39,464 nucleotides of DNA from Sediminibacterium sp. (GTDB lineage: Bacteria > Bacteroidota > Bacteroidia > Chitinophagales > Chitinophagaceae). The notes below the pieces were generated by a model. That model had not been told where the DNA came from, searched no databases, and saw only the letters and a program-made list of their open reading frames with translations. The stretch is taken from positions 1-39,464 of the forward strand of contig JAOASM010000029.1 in NCBI GenBank assembly GCA_030158665.1. Direction: 5' to 3'. The translations under genes were made by a program, and so were the position numbers. This document shows positions 33,988 through 39,464 of this stretch, piece by piece. The stretch's first letter is position 1. Each line of letters begins with the position of its first letter.

Positions 33988-34914
33988 TTATACTCTTTCG
34001 GCAGCGCGCAATTTTGCGCTTCTGCTTCGATTGTTTTCTTTCATCTCTTTTTCAGAAGCCACAACAGGTTTTTTTGTTATGATCTTCCAAAGGACTTCTT
34101 TCTTTATGGAAAGAAATGGGTTGGTCACATCGTCTTCATCAGGTCCTACTTTGAATGCATTTTTCACCATTCGATCTTCGATAGAGTGGAATGTGATGAT
34201 CACTGCTCTGCCACCTGCTTTAATCACATCTGGCAATTGCGCTAAAAACTCATTCAACACTACCATCTCTTCATTCACTTCCATTCGGATAGCCTGGAAA
34301 ACCTGTGCCCAATATTTATTTGGATTCCCTTTTACTACAGGTGCAATTAAAGTTTTAAAATCTTGTACGGTAGATAACTTTAATAAGCGCCTCTGTGTGA
34401 CAATATGTTTCGCTAGGGTTTTAGCGTTGGTGACTTCACCATATTGCTCAAACATTTTATGTAGTGCTGCTTCTGAATAGCTTTCTATTATTTGCGCTGC
34501 TGTTCTTGTTTGACGTTGATCCATTCTCATATCAAAGGGACCATCAAAACGAATAGAGAAACCTCTTGAACCTTCATCGAATTGGTGGCTACTTACACCT
34601 AAATCGGCTAAGACACCGTCCACCTTATCAATTTTATTCAAGCGAAGGAATCGTTGTATATACCTGAAATTTTCAGGTATAAAAACAATTCGATCATCAT
34701 TTGGCAGATTCTTTTTAGCATCTGCATCTTGATCAAAAGCGATGAGTTTTCCTTTCGGACCCAACTTTGATAAAATGCCTCTACTATGTCCTCCTCCTCC
34801 AAATGTGGCATCTACATAAATACCGTCTGGTATGATATTTAGATGCTCAATGGTTTCTTGAAATAAAACAGGTATATGATAATCTGTGTTTAAGTTGGAT
34901 GTAGGGTAACTCAT
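33988..34914 (-). CDS. rsmH: 16S rRNA (cytosine1402-N4)-methyltransferase
   Basis: RsmH (MraW) methylates N4 of C1402 in the ribosomal P site. The 308-residue protein has HIPVLFQETIEHLNI, the SAM-binding YVDATFGGGGHSRGIL, DGVLADLGVSSHQFDEGSRGFSIRFDGPFDMRMDQ, FQAIRMEVNEE and the C-terminal ITFHSIEDRMVKNAF plus NNRSRSAKLRAAERV. It lies in the standard second position of the dcw cluster, 5 bp after mraZ. Confidence 0.97.
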   Translation of the reverse strand: MSYPTSNLNTDYHIPVLFQETIEHLNIIPDGIYVDATFGGGGHSRGILSKLGPKGKLIAFDQDADAKKNLPNDDRIVFIPENFRYIQRFLRLNKIDKVDGVLADLGVSSHQFDEGSRGFSIRFDGPFDMRMDQRQTRTAAQIIESYSEAALHKMFEQYGEVTNAKTLAKHIVTQRRLLKLSTVQDFKTLIAPVVKGNPNKYWAQVFQAIRMEVNEEMVVLNEFLAQLPDVIKAGGRAVIITFHSIEDRMVKNAFKVGPDEDDVTNPFLSIKKEVLWKIITKKPVVASEKEMKENNRSRSAKLRAAERV

Positions 34915-34919
34915 CTTCC

Positions 34920-35378
34920 TTAATCTTGATTTTTAATACCTGCCATTACTTCCTGCGCTAGATTGCTAAATGCATCTGCAGAGAAATCCTCAAAGAGCTG
35001 TTTATAAGTACTTGCATCCCAAATTTCAAAACGATCCAATGCTGCCGCTAACACAATTTCTTTACCAGGCAATGCAAACTCTCTTAAAGTTGGTGGCAAT
35101 AACAAACGTCCTGCACCATCCAACTCTACTTCGGTTGCACCACCCAAAAACTGACGACGGAATTGTCTCACTTTGGGATCAAAGTCATTCAATTGGCTAA
35201 TTCTGTCCAAAATCGCTTGCCAGCTTTTTAACGGATAAAGTGTCAAGCACTTCTCAAACCCTCTACTAACGATAAAGCGCGTCTCCCCTTCTGCCAGTTG
35301 CTTTTTCAAGCTACCTGGAACCAGGAAACGCCCTTTCGCGTCTATAGTTGATTGATATTCTCCGTGAAAACCTTGCAT
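34920..35378 (-). CDS. mraZ: Transcriptional regulator MraZ
   Basis: MraZ is the DNA-binding regulator at the head of dcw operons. It forms rings from tandem SpoVT/AbrB-like half-domains. The 152-residue protein shows both half motifs, DAKGRFLVP at about 14-22 and ELDGAGRLLLPPTLREFA in the second half. Four 10-bp phased GTG-containing repeats lie 23-62 bp upstream of its ATG, as expected for an autoregulated operator. The divergent neighbour is queA. Confidence 0.95.
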   Translation of the reverse strand: MQGFHGEYQSTIDAKGRFLVPGSLKKQLAEGETRFIVSRGFEKCLTLYPLKSWQAILDRISQLNDFDPKVRQFRRQFLGGATEVELDGAGRLLLPPTLREFALPGKEIVLAAALDRFEIWDASTYKQLFEDFSADAFSNLAQEVMAGIKNQD

Positions 35379-35400
35379 TTGTTAATAATTTGGTCTTTAT

Positions 35401-35440
35401 TTTACCACTTGTTCACACAAAATAACACTTTTTACCACTT
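35401..35440 (-). promoter_or_regulatory. MraZ box array (operator of the dcw operon)
   Basis: Reading the minus strand from 35440, four consecutive 10-bp units are AAGTGGTAAA, AAGTGTTATT, TTGTGTGAAC and AAGTGGTAAA. The first and last are identical and GTG recurs every 10 bp. Known MraZ operators are short G-rich direct repeats at helical-turn spacing. A one-mismatch -7 candidate, TtatTTTG (35425-35418), lies within the array, so binding would block transcription (inference). Confidence 0.75.
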
Positions 35441-35465
35441 TTATAGGCCAAATAGGCCCTTCTAG

Positions 35466-35474
35466 TTTTCCACA
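35466..35474 (+). promoter_or_regulatory. DnaA-box match
   Basis: TTTTCCACA fits the relaxed DnaA consensus TTWTNCACA. It lies in the mraZ-queA intergenic region near a perfect box on the other strand at 35559. Confidence 0.45.
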
Positions 35475-35558
35475 AGAAATGAACCAAGCCAATACGCCTA
35501 CTAGCATTAGATTTCAGGCCATTTTGGGGTGATTTTAGAATTTAAGGATGTTAAGACC

Positions 35559-35567
35559 TGTGGATAA
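35559..35567 (-). promoter_or_regulatory. Perfect DnaA-box match
   Basis: TTATCCACA on the minus strand (TGTGGATAA on plus) is the exact high-affinity DnaA box of E. coli. A one-mismatch version, TGTGAATCA, follows at 35591-35599 on the plus strand. Confidence 0.5.
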
Positions 35568-35631
35568 CCCATTTTTGAAGGTTTATAAGCTGTGAATCAA
35601 TGGGAATTAATGGCAAGTCAATGGGTTTTGC

Positions 35632-35639
35632 TATTTTTG
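35632..35639 (+). promoter_or_regulatory. -7 element of queA, leaderless geometry
   Basis: An exact TAttTTTG is followed after 4 nt by the ATG at 35644, predicting a leader of 0-1 nt. No clear -33 TTTG is present. Confidence 0.6.
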
Positions 35640-35643
35640 CGGC

Positions 35644-36912
35644 ATGAAAATGGATGCATTTGACTATGAATTACCCGACGAACGTATTGCCTACACTCCA
35701 GCGGGTAAAAGATCAGATAGCAAACTATTGGTATGGGATCAAACAATTATAGCCGAAGCTCAATACAAGGATATAGCCAACTACATCCCAAGCGAGCATA
35801 GCTTGTTCTTTAACAATAGCAAGGTCATTGCAGCAAGGATTTTATTTGATAAAACAAATACTAAAATCGATACTGAAACAATATCGCAAACTGATACCAC
35901 TGTAAATAGTAGACAAAATAAAATAGAGATTTTTTGCTTAGAACCCACTGCTGCATTTACCCCTGTTCAGCTGGCGATGCAAGCCACCAATAAAGTACAA
36001 TGGAAATGTTTGGTTGGCGGTGCAAAAAAATGGAAGGCGCCATTTTTAGAAAAAGAATTATTGTATGACAATAAGGTCATCCATTTATTGGCAAAAAAAA
36101 TAGCACAAGAAGAGGGCCATTTTATTATAGAATTTTCCTGGGATCATCCTAGTATTGTATTTTCTGAAATTATTTCATTGGTGGGTCAGATTCCTTTACC
36201 TCCTTATATACAAAGGACTGCCAATGAAACAGATAAGGATCGTTACCAAACCACTTATGCAATCGCAGAAGGATCGGTAGCCGCACCTACAGCAGGATTG
36301 CACTTTGATGAAATTGTTTTTAATAAACTTGCAGCTAAAGGAATTGATAAAAAATTCATTACCCTGCATGTTGGTGCTGGAACATTCATGCCAGTTAAAG
36401 TAGAAGACTACCACGATCATTTAATGCATGCAGAATTCATTGATGTAGCTATCGAAACAATAGATTACTTAGCACATAGTGCAAATCAGATTATTGCAGT
36501 AGGCACCACTTCACTAAGAACTTTAGAATCATTGTATTGGTTGGCTATAAAAATAAAACAGCATCCCGAAATAGATGCAAACGAATTGAACTTACTTCAA
36601 TGGGATGCCTATACATTAGATGCCGCGAATACTAGCCTTCATGAGGCCATGCAATTTCTAAAGGACTGGATGATTCATAAAAATTTAAGTGCAATCATCG
36701 CAACTACCCAATTGATGGTGAAGCCAGGGTATCAATTTAAAGTATGCAAGGGACTCATTACGAATTTTCATCAACCTAAGTCTACACTTTTATTAATCAT
36801 TGCTGCGATTGCTGGAGACAATTGGAAAACAGTCTATCAACATGCACTTGCTAATGAATACAGATTCCTGAGTTATGGGGATGGATGTTTATTTTGGATA
36901 AACCATCGGTAG
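35644..36912 (+). CDS. queA: S-adenosylmethionine:tRNA ribosyltransferase-isomerase
   Basis: QueA transfers and isomerises the ribosyl part of SAM onto 7-aminomethyl-7-deazaguanine in tRNA, giving epoxyqueuosine. Landmarks are FDYELPDERIAYTP (6-19), SLFFNNSKVIAARI, QIPLPPYIQR, YQTTYAIAEGSVAAPTAGLHFD, ITLHVGAGTFMPVK and ITNFHQPKSTLL. At 422 residues it is longer than the usual 340-360. Extra sequence follows the NNSKVIAAR segment (about 65-95), and another insertion lies before YTLDAANTSLHEAMQFL. The second ATG two codons in is also possible, but 35644 fits the promoter. Its 3' end overlaps the histidine kinase gene by 24 bp in convergent orientation. Confidence 0.92.
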   Translation: MKMDAFDYELPDERIAYTPAGKRSDSKLLVWDQTIIAEAQYKDIANYIPSEHSLFFNNSKVIAARILFDKTNTKIDTETISQTDTTVNSRQNKIEIFCLEPTAAFTPVQLAMQATNKVQWKCLVGGAKKWKAPFLEKELLYDNKVIHLLAKKIAQEEGHFIIEFSWDHPSIVFSEIISLVGQIPLPPYIQRTANETDKDRYQTTYAIAEGSVAAPTAGLHFDEIVFNKLAAKGIDKKFITLHVGAGTFMPVKVEDYHDHLMHAEFIDVAIETIDYLAHSANQIIAVGTTSLRTLESLYWLAIKIKQHPEIDANELNLLQWDAYTLDAANTSLHEAMQFLKDWMIHKNLSAIIATTQLMVKPGYQFKVCKGLITNFHQPKSTLLLIIAAIAGDNWKTVYQHALANEYRFLSYGDGCLFWINHR

Positions 36913-38211
36913 GCTAATTTCCACCTTAGTTCCTTTTTCTAATTCACTTGAGACATGGATAGCGCCTTTATGCATATCAATCACCCAACGCACATAACTC
37001 ATGCCCAATCCAAAACCTTTTACGTTATGGATATTGCCTGCATGCGCACGATAGAACTTTTCGAAAATATGCTTTACCGTATCATTGGTCATCCCAATGC
37101 CTTTATCTTCGATCGTAATGATCATCTTATTGGAAACGGTTTTAGTTTTTATCGTTATATCAATTTCAGACTTGGCGTACTTTATTGCATTATCGATTAA
37201 ATTAGATAAGACATGTAAAAAATGTTCTTCGTCAATCCAAATTTCAGAAGGTACAGCATCAAGCTGTGTATGCACTGAAGATGGCTTCCCCTCTAATTGT
37301 AATTTAAAGCTATCAATCACACCTTGAATGAGATCATGAATGTCTACCAACTGTCTATTGATTTCGTATTCTTTTTTCTCTAACTGTGCCGCTTGTAAAA
37401 TGGTTTCTACATGTTTGTTCATGCGTACATTTTCCTCTTTGATGATAGAGCTAAAATAATCAACTGACTTTGCATCAGATTGTACTTTACTTGATTTCAA
37501 AGCGTCTACTGCAAGCGAAATAGTGGCCAATGGCGTCTTTAGCTCATGCGTCATATTGTTGATAAAATCGCTCTTGATTTCACTCAATTTTTTTTGCTTG
37601 ATCAAGGATCTAATGGTGATTAAAAATGCAGCAAGTACGATGATAATGAACAATACGGCTCCAAAAACAACCCACTGTAATGTTTTGAATAAATAGGTGT
37701 TTACATTGGGTACAATGATGATTAGCGTTTCAAAAGGACCAGTTGTTTCTAAAATCTCTTGGGGAATAATAGATACCCTTGTTTGAACAGTATTCACTTC
37801 GTCCACAAAGACATCCTCAAATTTTTTACTTTTAATTTCAACATATCCTTTCTTATCCTGCAAAGCAAATTCATAAGACAAATCTTGGAGGCCATATTTT
37901 ACCATGGCAGCTTTCAATCTTTTATCCAAATCTTGGAAGCTATATAAATCAGATAAAGTAGCTTCTTCAAAACTATGCGAATGTCCCCCTCCTGATAAAC
38001 TCAAAGACTTTTTAGGGAAATGAAACGCCAACCCACCATTCAATTTTTTTCCTAAATCAGCAGAAACAACTACTCCCGCTTGATTGATTTTCTCAATCAA
38101 TTGATTTTTTTGCAATAAAAATAAACCCTGCAGCCATGTTACTTGGATAAACAAGATCCCAAGGATAGATAATCCAATTAATGTAAATAAAAAAGGGAAT
38201 GTTTTCTTCAT
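36889..38211 (-). CDS. Sensor histidine kinase
   Basis: A 440-residue membrane sensor kinase. It has a first helix at about 7-30, a periplasmic sensor region of about 145 residues with a GGGHSHS segment, and a second helix at about 178-200. The HisKA domain has the phosphorylated His222 in NNMTHELKTPLATI. The ATPase domain shows LSNLIDNAIKYAK (N-box), EDKGIGM (G1) and GFGLGMSYV (G2). The signal is unknown, although the His-rich GGGHSHS is noted. There is no response-regulator gene adjacent, so its partner must lie elsewhere. It overlaps queA at the 3' end by 24 bp. Confidence 0.92.
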   Translation of the reverse strand: MKKTFPFLFTLIGLSILGILFIQVTWLQGLFLLQKNQLIEKINQAGVVVSADLGKKLNGGLAFHFPKKSLSLSGGGHSHSFEEATLSDLYSFQDLDKRLKAAMVKYGLQDLSYEFALQDKKGYVEIKSKKFEDVFVDEVNTVQTRVSIIPQEILETTGPFETLIIIVPNVNTYLFKTLQWVVFGAVLFIIIVLAAFLITIRSLIKQKKLSEIKSDFINNMTHELKTPLATISLAVDALKSSKVQSDAKSVDYFSSIIKEENVRMNKHVETILQAAQLEKKEYEINRQLVDIHDLIQGVIDSFKLQLEGKPSSVHTQLDAVPSEIWIDEEHFLHVLSNLIDNAIKYAKSEIDITIKTKTVSNKMIITIEDKGIGMTNDTVKHIFEKFYRAHAGNIHNVKGFGLGMSYVRWVIDMHKGAIHVSSELEKGTKVEISLPMVYPK

Positions 38212-38256
38212 AATCTAATCAATACAATCTGGCAACATTTGCTTACGTGAATATAT

Positions 38257-38289
38257 AAAAAAATCCCTCTCGTTAAGTCGAGAGGGATT
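38257..38289 (-). terminator. Terminator after atpC
   Basis: A perfect 11-bp stem (38262-38272 with 38279-38289, AATCCCTCTCG type) and 6-nt loop are followed on the minus strand by a T7 run (38263-38257). It closes the atpD-atpC transcript before the kinase gene. Confidence 0.9.
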
Positions 38290-38324
38290 CCTATAGTTGA
38301 TAATTTTTTGTTATTATAAGTTGG

Positions 38325-38570
38325 CTATAACACGCCTTCTACCAAAACGGTGGCTTTGTTATCCATCACTTCTACAAAACCGCCTTGTATTGCATAGGTT
38401 TCGGATGCAGCTCCTTTTTGAAGCACTTTTACATTACCGATTCCTAATGCACTTACCAATGGGGCGTGCTTGTCTAAGATCTCGAATAAACCATCTACAC
38501 CAGGTAATTGTACTCCTTGTACATTTCCACTAAATAACTTCTTCTCTGGTGTCAATATTTCTAATAACAT
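38325..38570 (-). CDS. atpC: ATP synthase epsilon subunit, short form
   Basis: The epsilon subunit of the F1 part of ATP synthase. The 81-residue protein contains only the N-terminal beta-sandwich (LLEILTPEKKLFSGNVQGVQLPGVDGLFEILDKHAPLVSAL). It lacks the C-terminal helical hairpin that makes E. coli epsilon about 138 residues and mediates ATPase inhibition. This short form is usual in Bacteroidota. It begins 18 bp after atpD and ends 35 bp before the terminator. Confidence 0.93.
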   Translation of the reverse strand: MLLEILTPEKKLFSGNVQGVQLPGVDGLFEILDKHAPLVSALGIGNVKVLQKGAASETYAIQGGFVEVMDNKATVLVEGVL

Positions 38571-38588
38571 GAATGGAATTTTAAATTA

Positions 38589-39464
<876 letters not shown>

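Overview
The window is a densely packed, AT-rich bacterial chromosome segment, most likely from a Bacteroidota member of the Chitinophagales/Chitinophagaceae type (inference). Supporting this: Bacteroidota-type promoters (TTTG, 19-21 bp, TAnnTTTG) in front of many genes and little sign of Shine-Dalgarno sequences; a dcw cluster running mraZ-rsmH-ftsL-ftsI-murE-mraY-murD-ftsW-murG-murC-ftsQ-ftsA-ftsZ without murB or ddl; a 650-residue FtsZ with a long acidic linker; a very short ATP synthase epsilon subunit; futalosine-pathway menaquinone genes; and Ig-like secreted protein sequence at the left edge. No rRNA, tRNA, CRISPR array, insertion sequence or prophage was recognised. This is core chromosome, not an accessory island.

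Layout. 1-3624 (minus): the N-terminal part of a secreted Ig-like repeat protein, fabD (fatty acid synthesis), folE (GTP cyclohydrolase I) and two 6-pyruvoyl-tetrahydropterin synthase/QueD paralogues. 3656-5144 (plus): mqnB and mqnD of the futalosine route to menaquinone, converging on a photolyase (phr, minus). 6540-12533 (plus): a NIF3-family protein, a coiled-coil zinc-ribbon protein, a secreted TPR protein, recN, fabI and a SemiSWEET-type transporter. 12534-12807 holds no gene but four large hairpins in a row. 12808-18867: a small DUF2795-type protein, a LolD-like ABC ATPase, a PduO-type cobalamin adenosyltransferase, a second LolD/MacB-type ATPase co-transcribed with gatC, a fused 3-hydroxyacyl-CoA dehydrogenase/enoyl-CoA hydratase and a TIGR01777-type epimerase. 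18943-35378 (minus): the dcw cluster, 13 genes making and polymerising peptidoglycan precursors and building the division ring. 35379-35643 is an intergenic region with an array of MraZ boxes and two DnaA-box matches. 35644-38211: queA (plus) and a sensor histidine kinase (minus) meeting tail to tail. 38325-39464 (minus): atpC and the 3' part of atpD.

The genes are mostly housekeeping. The most noteworthy signals are non-coding. (1) Exact TAnnTTTG -7 elements lie only 3-4 nt before the ATG of several genes, which implies leaderless mRNAs. A second class has predicted leaders of about 11-13 nt. (2) A symmetric 16-bp back-to-back promoter core separates queD2 from mqnB. (3) Four 10-bp-phased GTG repeats lie upstream of mraZ. 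(4) Two sibling hairpins at 12654-12812 differ at six left-arm positions, and every difference is compensated on the other arm. (5) FtsQ has a lysine-rich periplasmic tail encoded by an 18-bp tandem repeat.
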